Origin: Streptomyces sp. SID8374
GTDB taxonomy: Bacteria; Actinomycetota; Actinomycetes; Streptomycetales; Streptomycetaceae
Assembly (NCBI RefSeq): GCF_009865135.1
Contig: NZ_WWGH01000001.1
Location: 5,146,001 to 5,210,000, forward strand
Length of the DNA: 64,000 bases
Direction: 5' to 3'
Part shown: positions 18,674-27,672 of the stretch, in pieces
Numbering within the stretch: position 1 is the stretch's first letter
How the letters are laid out: each line of letters opens with the position of its first letter
Program-made: the position numbers and the translations under genes
The notes under the pieces: generated by a model
The model's input: only the letters and a program-made list of their open reading frames with translations
What the model was told of the DNA's origin: nothing
Database searches by the model: none

Positions 18674-19408
18674 ATGCCCACCCAGACACTGCACATCCCC
18701 ACCGCCGACGGCCGGGCCGACGCCTTCGCCGCCTTCCCCGACGGCGGCGGGCGGCACCCGGGGGTGCTGATGTACCCGGACGCCTTCGGTATCCGGCCCG
18801 TGCTGCGGGAGATGGCCGCCGAACTGGCCGGGCACGGGTACTACGTGCTCGTCCCCAACATCTTCTACCGGCACGGCCCGACCCCGGTGGTCGAACTCCC
18901 CGCGTACATCGGGGGAGAGGAGCGGTCCGCCGTCCTCGCCCGGCTGATGCCCCTGATCCACGAGCACACCGCCGAACGCGCCCTGCGCGACGCCGACGCC
19001 TTCCTCCGGTTCCTCACCGCCCGGCCCGAGGTCGCCGCCGGACCGGTCGCGGTGACCGGCTACTGCTTCGGCGGCCTGCTGGCGACGCGCACCGCCGCGG
19101 CCCACCCGGACCGAGTCGCCGCGCTCGCCGCGTTCCACGCCCCCGTGGGCGCCGACGGACCCGACGCCCTGGCCGGGATCACCGCGCGGGTCCACTTCGG
19201 CCACGCCGAGGGCGATGTGACGCCGGACGGCCTGCGCGAGCTGAACAGGACCCTGGACGCGGCGGGCATCGACCACACCTCCGAGGTCTACCCCGGCACC
19301 GCCCACGGGTTCACCATGTCCGACACCGATGTCTTCGACCCCGCCGGGCTCCAGCGCCACTGGGACCGCCTGCTCCCCCTCCTCAAGGGCGCCCTGGCCC
19401 ACGGCTGA
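18674..19408 (+). CDS. Dienelactone hydrolase family protein
   Basis: A 244-residue alpha/beta hydrolase from ATG 18674 (MPTQTLHIPTADG), preceded by ACAGGAGAGA. The nucleophile elbow is GYCFGG (Cys131), the family's Cys instead of Ser. The acid is probably the Asp of HAEGDVTPD (about 180), and the base is His211 in GTAHGF. DLH enzymes open enol-lactone rings in aromatic catabolism, but many paralogues act on other esters. No aromatic pathway genes are nearby, so the substrate is unknown. Convergent with the ECF sigma gene. Confidence 0.92.
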   Translation: MPTQTLHIPTADGRADAFAAFPDGGGRHPGVLMYPDAFGIRPVLREMAAELAGHGYYVLVPNIFYRHGPTPVVELPAYIGGEERSAVLARLMPLIHEHTAERALRDADAFLRFLTARPEVAAGPVAVTGYCFGGLLATRTAAAHPDRVAALAAFHAPVGADGPDALAGITARVHFGHAEGDVTPDGLRELNRTLDAAGIDHTSEVYPGTAHGFTMSDTDVFDPAGLQRHWDRLLPLLKGALAHG

Positions 19409-19432
19409 GGCCAGCGACCCCGGCTCGTGACA

Positions 19433-20578
19433 TCACGGCTCCGCGCGGGAGTTGAGCCGGGCGGCCTGCCGGGTCAGATGGTCGCGCTCGGCGAGGTTCG
19501 GGGCCTTGCGGGCGGCCTCGGCGTAGAGCTGGGCCGCCCGCTCCAGGTCGCCGTCGCGTTCATGGAGGTACGCCGCCACCGCCGCGTACCGGGGCAGCGC
19601 ACCGTCCAGCTCCGCGAGGGCGGCGAGACCGGCGCGCGGCCCGTCGGCCTCCCCGACGGCCACCGCCCGGTTGAGCCGGACCACCGGGCTGCCGGTCAGG
19701 CCCGCCAGCTCGTCGTACCACTCGACGATCTGCACCCAGTCGGTCTCCGAGGCGGTCGGCGCGTCGGCGTGGAGCGCGGCGATGGCGGCCTGCGCCTGGT
19801 ACTCGCCGAGCCGGTCGCGCGCGAGGGCCGCCTGGAGGATTCGTACCCCCTCGGCGATCGCGCCGGTGTCCCACCGCCCCCGGTCCTGCTCGGCGAGCGG
19901 CACCAGGCTGCCGTCGGGGGCGGTGCGGGCGGCGCGCCGGGCGTGGTGTAGCAGCATCAGGGCGAGCAGCCCCGCCACCTCGGGGTGGTCGATCGCGGCG
20001 GCGAGCCGGCGGGTGAGGCGGATGGCCTCGGCGGCGAGGTCGAGGTCGCCGGAGTACCCCTCGTTGAAGACCAGGTAGAGGACGCGCAGCACGGTGGAGA
20101 CATCGCCGGGCCGGTCGAACGGCACGGTGGAGACCGTGCGTTTGGCCCGGCTGATGCGCTGCGCCATGGTCGCCTCGGGCACCAGGTAGGCCTGGGCGAT
20201 CTGGCGGGTGGTGAGCCCGCCGACGGCGCGCAGGGTGAGCGCGACGGCGGACGAGGGCGTGAGGGAGGGGTGGGCGCAGAGGAAGTAGAGCTGGAGGGTG
20301 TCGTCGGTCGCCGGTGCGGGCCCGGGCTCAGGCTCCTCCTCGACCAGCTCCTCACGGCGGCGCCGGGCGGCATCCGCCCGGGTCGCGTCGAGGAACCGCC
20401 GCCAGGCCACGGTGACCAGCCACGCCTTCGGGTCGCGCGGCGGATCGGCGGGCCAGACCCGCACCGCCTCGACCAGCGCGTCCTGTACGGCGTCCTCGGC
20501 CGCCGCGAAGTCGGCTCCGCGGCGGACGAGGGCCCCGAGCACGCCCGGGACGATGCTCCGGAGCAGCAGCTCGTCCAT
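19433..20578 (-). CDS. ECF sigma factor with C-terminal TPR-like domain (ECF42-type)
   Basis: A 381-residue protein starting MDELLLRSIVPGVLGALVRRGADF at ATG 20578; GTG 20590 is in frame and overlaps the upstream stop. Sigma region 2 is near 20-80 (AAEDAVQDALVEAVRVWP, PKAWLVTVAWRRFLD). Region 4 is near 110-165 (LTTRQIAQAYLVPEATMAQRISRAKR). An alpha-helical extension of about 200 residues follows (LLALMLLHHARRAAR..., ERAAQLYAEAARKAPN). This architecture, with a YciI-type partner directly upstream, is characteristic of ECF42-like sigma factors, where the extension replaces a classical anti-sigma. Confidence 0.92.
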   Translation of the reverse strand: MDELLLRSIVPGVLGALVRRGADFAAAEDAVQDALVEAVRVWPADPPRDPKAWLVTVAWRRFLDATRADAARRRREELVEEEPEPGPAPATDDTLQLYFLCAHPSLTPSSAVALTLRAVGGLTTRQIAQAYLVPEATMAQRISRAKRTVSTVPFDRPGDVSTVLRVLYLVFNEGYSGDLDLAAEAIRLTRRLAAAIDHPEVAGLLALMLLHHARRAARTAPDGSLVPLAEQDRGRWDTGAIAEGVRILQAALARDRLGEYQAQAAIAALHADAPTASETDWVQIVEWYDELAGLTGSPVVRLNRAVAVGEADGPRAGLAALAELDGALPRYAAVAAYLHERDGDLERAAQLYAEAARKAPNLAERDHLTRQAARLNSRAEP

Positions 20579-20586
20579 GGACGAGG

Positions 20587-20994
20587 TCACTCCGCGATGG
20601 TGGGCGGCGCCGTCAGGAACGGCCGCAGCTCCAGCCACTCGTGGATCGGCTTCCCGCCCGCGCCCGGAGCGGCCGACAGCTCACCGGCCAGCTCCACGGC
20701 CCGCTCGTACGAGTCGACGTCGATGATCATCCACCCGGCGATCAGGTCCTTGGTCTCGGCGAACGGCCCGTCGGTGACCGGCGGCCGCCCTTCCCCGTCG
20801 TACCGCACCCAGGCGCCCTCGGGCGCGAGCGCCTGCCCGTCGACGAACTCCCCGCTCTTCTCCAGCCGGGCGGCGAAGTCGTTCATGTACTGGATGTGCG
20901 CCGAGACCTCCTCGGGCGTCCACCGGTCCATGGGCACGTCGTTGACGGCCTCCGGAGCGCCTCGGTAGTGCTTGAGCATCAGGTACTTGGCCAT
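20587..20994 (-). CDS. YciI-like (YCII/DGPF domain) protein
   Basis: A 135-residue protein starting MAKYLMLKHYRGAPEAVNDV, with GAGGAGAATCCC upstream of the ATG. It contains the DGPFAETKDLIAGWMIIDVDS signature (split here at DGPF, about residues 75-80) that defines the DGPF/YciI family. It sits immediately upstream of, and overlaps or abuts, the sigma-factor gene. DGPF proteins are the conserved genomic partners of ECF41/42-type sigma factors. The biochemical role is unresolved. Confidence 0.92.
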   Translation of the reverse strand: MAKYLMLKHYRGAPEAVNDVPMDRWTPEEVSAHIQYMNDFAARLEKSGEFVDGQALAPEGAWVRYDGEGRPPVTDGPFAETKDLIAGWMIIDVDSYERAVELAGELSAAPGAGGKPIHEWLELRPFLTAPPTIAE

Positions 20995-21116
20995 GGGATT
21001 CTCCTCGGTGCGGGGCGATCCATTGTGGTCGCGTTCACCTGGGAGACGGAGCGGGACGCGGGTTCTCGACATGGTCGCCGGATTTTTTTCCGCGCCCCGC
21101 ACGGCCTGCCCGGCCC

Positions 21117-22112
21117 TCAGTACCCGAAGATCATCTTGTACGCGACCTCCGGCAGGAACTGCCCGGCCGCCGACCCGCCGCCGACCCCGCAGTCGCCGTC
21201 GGACTCGCCGGGCGTCTTCAGCCAGAGCAGCATCTCGGCGCCGCCGCCCGTCTGGCTGACGGACCCGATCCGGCGCCCGCCCGGGTTGCACCACTCGCCG
21301 TTCGAGCCGTTGCCGTTGCGGCTGGTGTCGACGACGTACGGCTTCGTGTAGCCGTAGGACGCGGAGAGCGCCGAGCTGATGGCGTTGCCGTACGCCGTGT
21401 TCTCGCCGGTGGTGAAGTAGTTCGAGATGTTCAGCGAGAAGCCGTGCGCCTCGCGGGCACCGGCCCCGTCGAGGTGCTGGGCCATGGTGGCCGCGCCGAT
21501 CCAGGCCGGGTTTCCGGCGTCCAGGTACGTCCAGGTGTTGGGGGCGCGGTCGCGGAACTGGGCCAGGGCGCCCCTGAGCATGCCGTTGCGCTCGTCGATC
21601 TGCGCCTGGCTCAGGCAGCTGAAGTCGCCGAGCGAGTCGGGTTCGATCACCACGAGGGCCGGGCGGGTGCCGATGGCCGAGGCGAAGGCGGAGATCCAGG
21701 CCTGGTACGCGGCCGGGGTGCCCGCACCACCGCCGGAGTGGCCGCCGCAGGCGTCGCGGCCGGGGATGTTGTACGCGATGAGCACGGGCAGCTTGTCGGC
21801 GGCGTCGGCGGCGCCCACGTACGAGCCGACGGCGGCCCCGATGTCCCCGCTCCACGCCCCGAACCAGCGGGCCATGGGGCGGGAGGCGATGTTGTCCCGG
21901 ATGGCGGCGGCGCGCCCGTCGCCGGGGTTGGCGGCGGCCCAGGCGGCGGGGCCGGAGTGGGGGTCGGTGTAGAAGCCGCTGGTCATGCCGATGGGGCTCG
22001 CCTGGGCTGCGGTGGCGGCGGTGGGTGCGGTGGCGTTGCCGGGCCCGGCGCTGAGCGGCAGGAGCAGACAGGCGAAGGCTGAGGCGGCGAGCGTACGAAG
22101 AAGTCGTCTCAC
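21117..22112 (-). CDS. Secreted GH6 cellulase (endoglucanase/cellobiohydrolase)
   Basis: A 331-residue enzyme from GTG 22112 (MRRLLRTLAASAFACLLLP), signal peptide to about residue 37. The GH6 catalytic domain fills the rest: GFYTDPHSG, IAYNIPGRDACGGHSGGG with the proposed catalytic acid Asp, VIEPDSLGDF, DTSRNGNGSNGEWCNPGGRRIG and WLKTPGESDGDC. Four Cys residues in these motifs fit the family's disulphides. No carbohydrate-binding module is visible. A perfect CebR box lies 17 bp upstream of the start, so transcription is probably induced by cellobiose and cello-oligosaccharides. Confidence 0.96.
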   Translation of the reverse strand: MRRLLRTLAASAFACLLLPLSAGPGNATAPTAATAAQASPIGMTSGFYTDPHSGPAAWAAANPGDGRAAAIRDNIASRPMARWFGAWSGDIGAAVGSYVGAADAADKLPVLIAYNIPGRDACGGHSGGGAGTPAAYQAWISAFASAIGTRPALVVIEPDSLGDFSCLSQAQIDERNGMLRGALAQFRDRAPNTWTYLDAGNPAWIGAATMAQHLDGAGAREAHGFSLNISNYFTTGENTAYGNAISSALSASYGYTKPYVVDTSRNGNGSNGEWCNPGGRRIGSVSQTGGGAEMLLWLKTPGESDGDCGVGGGSAAGQFLPEVAYKMIFGY

Positions 22113-22128
22113 AAGTGCGGCCCTTCTC

Positions 22129-22142
22129 TGGGAGCGCTCCCA
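22129..22142. promoter_or_regulatory. CebR-type operator (perfect 14-bp palindrome)
   Basis: TGGGAGCGCTCCCA is exactly the known CebR consensus palindrome of streptomycetes, where the LacI-family repressor CebR is released by cellobiose or cellotriose. It lies 17-30 bp upstream of the GH6 GTG start. A promoter-proximal roadblock position would fit repression. cebR itself is not in the window. Confidence 0.88.
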
Positions 22143-22422
22143 CTGTGCGGCGGCCGAGCGGTGGGGGAGGGAGGCGCGGGGTGGGGGTGGGGGATACGCG
22201 CGGTGGACCCTGGGCCCCCTTGGGGTCCGGGTCCGGGAACTGCCGCCGTCAGTCGAGACGGTGACAGGGTGGCACCTCGCTGTCAATGAGTCGGGCACGG
22301 GTACCGGGCGGGGAGGCGGTCATGACATCTGTCATCGATGCCGGTGACAGCTCGCACCGCGCCGCTCCGCCTGGCCGTGGATAACGTGGCCGAAAGGCCC
22401 CTATCCGACGGTGGGAAGAGAC

Positions 22423-23091
22423 ATGCCGAGCAAGACGCTGATCGTCGACGACCTGACCTTGCTGCTGATGGACGACGCCTCCGGCGCGATCCCGACGGCG
22501 GGCACGCTCTACTACACGCAGGGCGGCGCGGTCCTGGTCGAGTTGGGGCTCGCCGGTCATGTCCGGGTCGACGAGGGCGACCAGGGCCTGACCGGCATCC
22601 GCGTGCACGCCGTCGTGGGCCGCCCGCCGCAGGACCCGCTGCTGCGCGACGCGTACAAGAAGGTCGCCGAGAAGGTACGAGGCGTCCAGACGCTCCTGAT
22701 CGAGATCGGCACGGGCCTGCGCGAGCCCGTGTTCGACCGGCTCGTGGAGCGGGGCACGCTGCGCCGGGAGACGAAGAAGACGCTGGGCCTCTTCCGTACG
22801 ACGTCGACCACCATCGCGGACACCGCGTACAAGACGGCGCTCCTGGAGAAGGTCCGGGCCGTCCTGATCGACGGCGAGGAGCCCGACGTCCGCACGGCCG
22901 CGCTGATCGGCCTGCTCTCCGCCAGCGGCTCCCTGCCGAACCTGCACCGCACCATCCCGTGGTCCGGCCAGCTCCACCAGCGGGCGAAGGAGCTGGAGCG
23001 GACCAGCTGGGGCGCGGAGGCGGTCAACTCCGCCGTGCTGCGGACCGTGGCGGCGGTCGCGGCCGGGCCCGCGGCCGCCGTGAGCGGCTAG
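22423..23091 (+). CDS. GPP34 (Golgi phosphoprotein 3-like) family protein
   Basis: A 222-residue protein from ATG 22423 (MPSKTLIVDDLTLLLMDDASG), with GGGAAGAG upstream. Family hallmarks are the N-terminal DDLTLLLMDDASG, DPLLRDAYKKVAEK, LVERGTLRRE and RTAALIGLLSAS. Eukaryotic GOLPH3 binds PI4P and sorts Golgi glycosyltransferases; actinobacterial members are abundant but uncharacterised and lack an obvious membrane segment. It stands alone between the GH6 and a small secreted-protein gene. Confidence 0.88.
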   Translation: MPSKTLIVDDLTLLLMDDASGAIPTAGTLYYTQGGAVLVELGLAGHVRVDEGDQGLTGIRVHAVVGRPPQDPLLRDAYKKVAEKVRGVQTLLIEIGTGLREPVFDRLVERGTLRRETKKTLGLFRTTSTTIADTAYKTALLEKVRAVLIDGEEPDVRTAALIGLLSASGSLPNLHRTIPWSGQLHQRAKELERTSWGAEAVNSAVLRTVAAVAAGPAAAVSG

Positions 23092-23264
23092 AACGGCGCC
23101 GGGTCCGGGTCGGTATCAGGGATGTGCGACCAGAGGCGTACCTCCATATGCCGCAGAGTCTGACTTTTTCCGGCCATACGGCTACGAAAATGGACGTAAG
23201 CGAGCAGGGATGTTCCCCGGGCTCGCGGCAGACGAAGCGGATACCGGCGAGGAGAGAACCGAAG

Positions 23265-23723
23265 ATGCGTGGCGTTCTGATAGGTGCCCTGGGCGGCGTG
23301 GTGGTTCTCGGCATCACGGCCGCGGTGGCCGTGCCCGAGGCCAGGGAGTGGTACGACGGGCGCCACGAGCAGACCTCCTCCTACGCCACCGGCAAGGCCG
23401 CGAAGGCCGACCGCGACTCCGTCCCCCGCTGGCTCCCGGACGACGCCGCGTCCGTCGAGTACGCCATGCGCACCACCGGCGGCGAGCGCATCCTCAAGGC
23501 CACGCTCGACGGCGACCGGCTCCCGGCGTCCTGCGAGCCGCTCAAGGGGAAGAAGGCTCCGGACCCGGAGATCAGCGCCTCCTGGTTCCCCTCGGACCGG
23601 GCGGGTGAGGCGCAGGGCCGCTGCGGCTCCTACTACGTCTCGCTGGAGGACCACACGCTGTACGCCTGGCAGACGAACGGGGACTGGATGGAGGAGAACC
23701 GCCGGCCGTCCTCGGCGCAGTAG
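23265..23723 (+). CDS. Small membrane-anchored or secreted hypothetical protein
   Basis: A 152-residue protein from ATG 23265 (MRGVLIGALGGVVVLGITAAVAVPEA), with GAGGAGAGA upstream; the open frame extends well upstream but without coding character. One N-terminal hydrophobic segment (about 3-23) anchors or exports it. The rest is a polar domain with Cys near 87 and 114 that could pair (ASCEPL, GRCGSYYVSLEDHTLYAW). No family recognised. Another membrane protein gene follows 78 bp downstream on the same strand. Confidence 0.75.
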   Translation: MRGVLIGALGGVVVLGITAAVAVPEAREWYDGRHEQTSSYATGKAAKADRDSVPRWLPDDAASVEYAMRTTGGERILKATLDGDRLPASCEPLKGKKAPDPEISASWFPSDRAGEAQGRCGSYYVSLEDHTLYAWQTNGDWMEENRRPSSAQ

Positions 23724-23801
23724 GACGCTCCCGACCGTGCTGCCGCCTTCCGCGCCGATCCCCGTGCCGCCTCCGGGCGGCCGACGCATCCGAGGTCACC
23801 C

Positions 23802-24812
23802 GTGATCGCATTCGTACCGACCGCAGTCTTCCTCCTCTGGTTCTGCTGGGGCGTACGGCAGGACCGCCGGCAGTTCCGCAACGCGGTCCTGCTCGGACTG
23901 ACCGTGCTGTGCCTGTCGTTCGCCCTGCTGACGCAGGTGGACCGGCTGCCGGGCGACCTGGCCGTCCTGGTGTACTCGCTGGTCTTCTTCGTGCCCGCGC
24001 TGGCGATCCTGCTCCTCGGCGGCTTCCTGGTGGGCAACGGCTTCACCATGGTCCGCAAGGAGGGCCGCCGCCCGGCCAACCTGCTGTCGGGGCTGGCGGG
24101 TCTGGGCATCTTCGCCGTCCTGGCGCTGGTGGTCTCCGCCGACTACCTGGGCGGCTCGCACGCGTACCAGTCGTTCCTCCTGGCCGTCGTGCTCGTCACC
24201 GGCTACGTGTCCTTCCTCTTCCTGTGCTTCCTCGCGTACGCCTTCCTCTACGGCCGCATCCGGGTGCGCGGCGACGTGGACTTCGTGGTGGTGCTGGGCT
24301 CGGGCCTCATCGGCGGCGAACGGGTCCCCCCGCTGCTCGCCTCGCGGCTGCGGTCCGGCCTCGCCGTCCAGCGGAAGCAGGCGGACCGGGGTGCGGAGCC
24401 GCCCGTGCTGCTGGTCTCCGGCGGGCAGGGGCCGGACGAGAAGCTGCCCGAGGCGGAGGCGATGGGGCGCTGGCTGGTCGCGGAGGGCGCCGACCCGGCG
24501 CTCGTCCGGCAGGAGGCGCGCTCCCGTACGACCACCGAGAACCTGCGCTTCAGCCGCCGGATGATGGAGGAGGCCGACGACCGTTACGTCTGTGTCGTGG
24601 TGACCAACAACTTCCACGCGTTCCGGGCGGCGATGACCGCCCGCCGGGAAGGTGTGCGCGGTCAGGTGATCGGGTCGCCGACCGCCGCGTACTTCTGGCC
24701 GAGCGCCACCATCCGGGAGTTCGTCGCGGTCTTCTGGGAGAACCGCGTCGTCAACGCCGTCCTGTGCGCGCTGCTCGTGGTCCTGGCGGTGGCGGTGGGG
24801 ATGCGGTGGTAG
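23802..24812 (+). CDS. YdcF-like (DUF218) membrane protein
   Basis: A 336-residue protein from GTG 23802. About five N-terminal membrane helices occupy the first 155 residues. The DUF218/YdcF domain follows (about 162-315): VDFVVVLGSGLIGGERVPPLLASRL, LLVSGGQGPDEKLPEAEAMGRWL and RTTTENLRFSRRMM. A last membrane helix ends the protein (AVLCALLVVLAVAVGM). Related proteins (SanA, ElyC/YdcF) act in envelope biogenesis, probably on lipid-linked precursors. The substrate is unknown. Confidence 0.9.
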   Translation: MIAFVPTAVFLLWFCWGVRQDRRQFRNAVLLGLTVLCLSFALLTQVDRLPGDLAVLVYSLVFFVPALAILLLGGFLVGNGFTMVRKEGRRPANLLSGLAGLGIFAVLALVVSADYLGGSHAYQSFLLAVVLVTGYVSFLFLCFLAYAFLYGRIRVRGDVDFVVVLGSGLIGGERVPPLLASRLRSGLAVQRKQADRGAEPPVLLVSGGQGPDEKLPEAEAMGRWLVAEGADPALVRQEARSRTTTENLRFSRRMMEEADDRYVCVVVTNNFHAFRAAMTARREGVRGQVIGSPTAAYFWPSATIREFVAVFWENRVVNAVLCALLVVLAVAVGMRW

Positions 24813-24818
24813 ACGCCT

Positions 24819-24859
<41 letters not shown>

Positions 24860-25013
24860 TCGGCGCGGTCCGGCCCCCGGTCCCGGCTGTCCGTTGTCCC
24901 TCATCCCTTCATGTGGGCGGCGCCGATCCGATACGCGCAGTCGGACCTCACTTCTTCCGCGTATTCGGCACGGCTCCCTGGCAGGCCGCGTCAACGGCCT
25001 TCCAGGGTTCAGG

Positions 25014-26519
25014 TCAGCCAGGTGGGCCCGCCGCGTCGTCGGGCGGGTTGTCCAGGCGGATGCCACGGAGTACGCGGAAGGCTGTGAGGGCCGCGGCACC
25101 CAGGAGTGCGGCCGTGGCCACCATGGTCACCCGCAGGCCATGCGTGAAGGCTTCCCGTACCGCGGCACCGACTGCCGGGCCTTGCCTGTGGGCCTCCTGG
25201 AGGGCACCGGCAAGTGTCCCGGAGTCCGGCAGGGAGCCGGGGAGGCCCGCTTGGTAGAGCGCGGTGCTCACCGTGCCGAGGACGGCCACGCCGAGGGCGG
25301 CACCGAGTTCGGTGCTGGTCTCCGCCAGGGCCGAGGCGGCGCCGGCCCGCTCGGGCGGGGCGGCGGCGAGCACGATGTCGGTGGCCAGCAGCGCCACCGT
25401 GCCGACCCCGACGGCGGTCACGGTGGCTCCGGTGACCAGCAGGGCCGGTCCGTCGCCGGTACGGCTGATGACCGCGCACCCGAGGGCGGCCAGGCCAAGA
25501 CCGAGCGCGACGGTGACCGCGGGGTCCAGCCGTCCGGCCGCCTTCCCGGCCAGGGCCAGCCCGGCGATCACACCGGCGACGCTCGGCAGCATCCACAGGG
25601 CGGCGGCCAGGGCGCTGAGGCCAAGGACGCTCTGGAGGTACTGGGCGGCGAGCAGGGTCATGCCCATCAGGGCGAACTGGGTGATCCCGTTGGCGAGGAT
25701 GCCGGTGCTGAAAGTACGTCGACGGAAGAGGGCGAGGTCGATCAGCGGGCGGGCCCGGCGCAGCTGGTGGCGGACGAATACCGCCCCCACGGCCAGGCCC
25801 GCGACGAGCCAGGTCAGCGCCCAGGCGTCAGGGCCTTCGGTGGCGGCGCGCTTGGCCCCGTGGATGACCAGCAGGATCGCCGCCACCGACAGCACCGCGC
25901 CGAACAGGTCGACGGTGCCCGGCGCGGGGTCCTCGGACTCGGGAAGCAGCCACGGACCCGCTCCCAGGAGCAGGGCGACGACCGCGATGTTGACCAGGAG
26001 GACCGAGCCCCACCAGAAGTGGCCCAGCAGGAGACCGCCGACGAGCGGGCCGAGGGCCGCGCCGGCCGCGAACGCCGCCGACCACAGACCGATCGCGGTC
26101 CGCCGTTGGGCACGATCACGGAACATGGTGCTGATCAGAGCGAGGGTGGACGGCGCGAGCATGGCCGCGCCGATCCCCATCACCGCCCGGCAGACGATCA
26201 GCGTCCCGGCGGAGGGAGCGAACGCGGCGACCACCGAAGCGCCACCGAAGACCGCGGCTCCGGCCATCAGCATCCGGCGCCGTCCGTACCGGTCACCGAG
26301 CACTCCCATGGTCACCAGCAGCCCGGCGAGCAGGAAGCCGTAGGCGTCCAGGATCCACAGGAGCTGACCGGCGCTGGGCGCGAGATCCCTGCTGAGGGAC
26401 GGAGCGGCGTAGAAGAGCACGCTGATGTCCATCGACACGAACAAGCACGCCGTGATCAGGACCGTCAGGCCGGCCCACTGGCGTCGGCCGGCCAGTGGAG
26501 GCATGTGGACTACGGGCAC
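25014..26519 (-). CDS. MFS drug exporter, DHA2 (EmrB/QacA) family
   Basis: A 501-residue protein from GTG 26519, with GAGGAG eight bases upstream. About fourteen membrane helices are apparent. DHA2 landmarks: ACLFVSMDISVLFYAAPSL in helix 1, WILDAYGFLLAGLLVTMGVLGDRYGRRRML (motif A between helices 2 and 3) and a GAALGPLVGGLLL stretch (motif C, antiporter signature). It is probably a proton-coupled exporter of hydrophobic compounds. No regulator lies beside it; the 420 bp upstream hold no recognisable gene. Confidence 0.92.
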   Translation of the reverse strand: MPVVHMPPLAGRRQWAGLTVLITACLFVSMDISVLFYAAPSLSRDLAPSAGQLLWILDAYGFLLAGLLVTMGVLGDRYGRRRMLMAGAAVFGGASVVAAFAPSAGTLIVCRAVMGIGAAMLAPSTLALISTMFRDRAQRRTAIGLWSAAFAAGAALGPLVGGLLLGHFWWGSVLLVNIAVVALLLGAGPWLLPESEDPAPGTVDLFGAVLSVAAILLVIHGAKRAATEGPDAWALTWLVAGLAVGAVFVRHQLRRARPLIDLALFRRRTFSTGILANGITQFALMGMTLLAAQYLQSVLGLSALAAALWMLPSVAGVIAGLALAGKAAGRLDPAVTVALGLGLAALGCAVISRTGDGPALLVTGATVTAVGVGTVALLATDIVLAAAPPERAGAASALAETSTELGAALGVAVLGTVSTALYQAGLPGSLPDSGTLAGALQEAHRQGPAVGAAVREAFTHGLRVTMVATAALLGAAALTAFRVLRGIRLDNPPDDAAGPPG

Positions 26520-26940
26520 AGAAGGAACTCCTCAGAAGCATCGCTCAGGCCGACGCGCCTACGCGCGGCCGAGGAAGAGGTGGGTCACGGAAACCGCCGC
26601 CATGGCGGGGAAGGGGGCTTCTGTGCGGGCCGGAAGAAGATGCGCCGGCCAGACCCGGGACCAGGAGGGATACGCCCGCAGCCGGCAGGCCATGCGAGCG
26701 AGACCACGCCCATGGCTGACGGGCGCCGGAGACAAGCTCAACGGCACCGCACATCAGAAGCAGGTCTTCAGCAACGCATGGCGGACACGATAACTGGCAG
26801 CCCGGGTCCCGGTACACCTCGGTGCAAGGCCACTCCGACCACCGCAGGATCAGACGCAGCTTGGAGCTGACCTGTGCAGAGTCGCCCCGCACCGGACAGC
26901 GGCGGCCCGCCGGGACTGCCCGCCGGGACTGCCCGCCGGG
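26520..26940. other. Non-coding stretch upstream of exporter gene
   Basis: About 420 bp without a convincing gene on either strand. Short frames present lack codon bias and homology. Near-repeats of cccgccgggactg (26906-26940) abut the stop of the EIIA-like gene. A regulator gene might be expected here beside a DHA2 exporter, but none is recognisable, even as a remnant. Confidence 0.6.
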
Positions 26941-27528
26941 CTACTCCTTGGTGGCGCGCAGGATCACCGACCGGCCGGCGGTGACCGGACCGGAGAGCTT
27001 GGTCAGCCCGGTGAGCGCGTCCATGTTCGAGATCACCACCGGTGTCAGGGTCGACTTGGCCTTCTCCTCCAGCAGCGCCAGGTCGACCTCGATGATGGTG
27101 TCGCCCCGGGTGACGCGCTGTCCTTCCTCGGCGACGCGCCGGAAGCCCTCGCCCTTCAACTCGACGGTGTCGATCCCGAAGTGGACGAACAGCTCCAGGC
27201 CGCTGTCGGTCTCGATCGAGAACGCGTGATCGGTGTCGAAGATCTTGCCGATGGTGCCGTCGGCGGGCGCGACGATCGCGCTGCCGGACGGTGCGATGGC
27301 GATGCCGTCACCGACGATCTTCTCCGCGAACACCACGTCGGGAACGTCCTCGATACTCACGATCTCCCCGGACAGCGGCGCATAGATGTCCACCGTGTGC
27401 GCGGCCCCGTTCCTCCCGGCTGCCGCGCCGCGGTCGGAGGCCAGGGCAGGAGCGTGGGGCAGGCCCGCGGCGGCCGCGCCGGTGATCACGGCGGCAAGGG
27501 CGGTACGTCGGGACACGGGTCGACTCAT
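26941..27528 (-). CDS. EIIA-Glc (Crr)-type PTS domain with an N-terminal Tat-like signal peptide
   Basis: A 195-residue protein from ATG 27528. The N-terminus MSRPVSRRTALAAVITGA...PALAS has a twin-arginine motif (SRRTALA), a hydrophobic core and an AxA cleavage site near residue 30. The rest (about 45-195) is a complete PTS EIIA-Glc domain: IYAPLSGEIVSIEDVPDVVF, DHAFSIETDSGLELF and VHFGIDTVELKGEG. Both active-site histidines are present, His101 and His116, spaced 15 apart as in E. coli His75/His90. From memory the domain resembles enterobacterial Crr more than the usual Streptomyces Crr. EIIA proteins are cytoplasmic phosphocarriers, so export would prevent PTS phosphorylation; a non-PTS role or a miscalled start must be considered. 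Confidence 0.85.
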   Translation of the reverse strand: MSRPVSRRTALAAVITGAAAAGLPHAPALASDRGAAAGRNGAAHTVDIYAPLSGEIVSIEDVPDVVFAEKIVGDGIAIAPSGSAIVAPADGTIGKIFDTDHAFSIETDSGLELFVHFGIDTVELKGEGFRRVAEEGQRVTRGDTIIEVDLALLEEKAKSTLTPVVISNMDALTGLTKLSGPVTAGRSVILRATKE

Positions 27529-27672
27529 ACGCCCATGATGATCATCCAGCCCCCGGCAACCCCTCCTGACCGCTGCGAGGTTCACCCGGATGGTCGGCGC
27601 GGTGCCGCACCCGACAGCGGTTCCAGGGCGCCTCTACGGGCCCCGGCAAGCACGAGCTGACGCGGAGACACC

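Noticed and set aside
24894..26870. 658-codon plus-strand frame opposite the MFS gene
   Set aside because: Gly/Gln/Arg/His-rich shadow composition; the minus strand encodes a clear 14-helix exporter.
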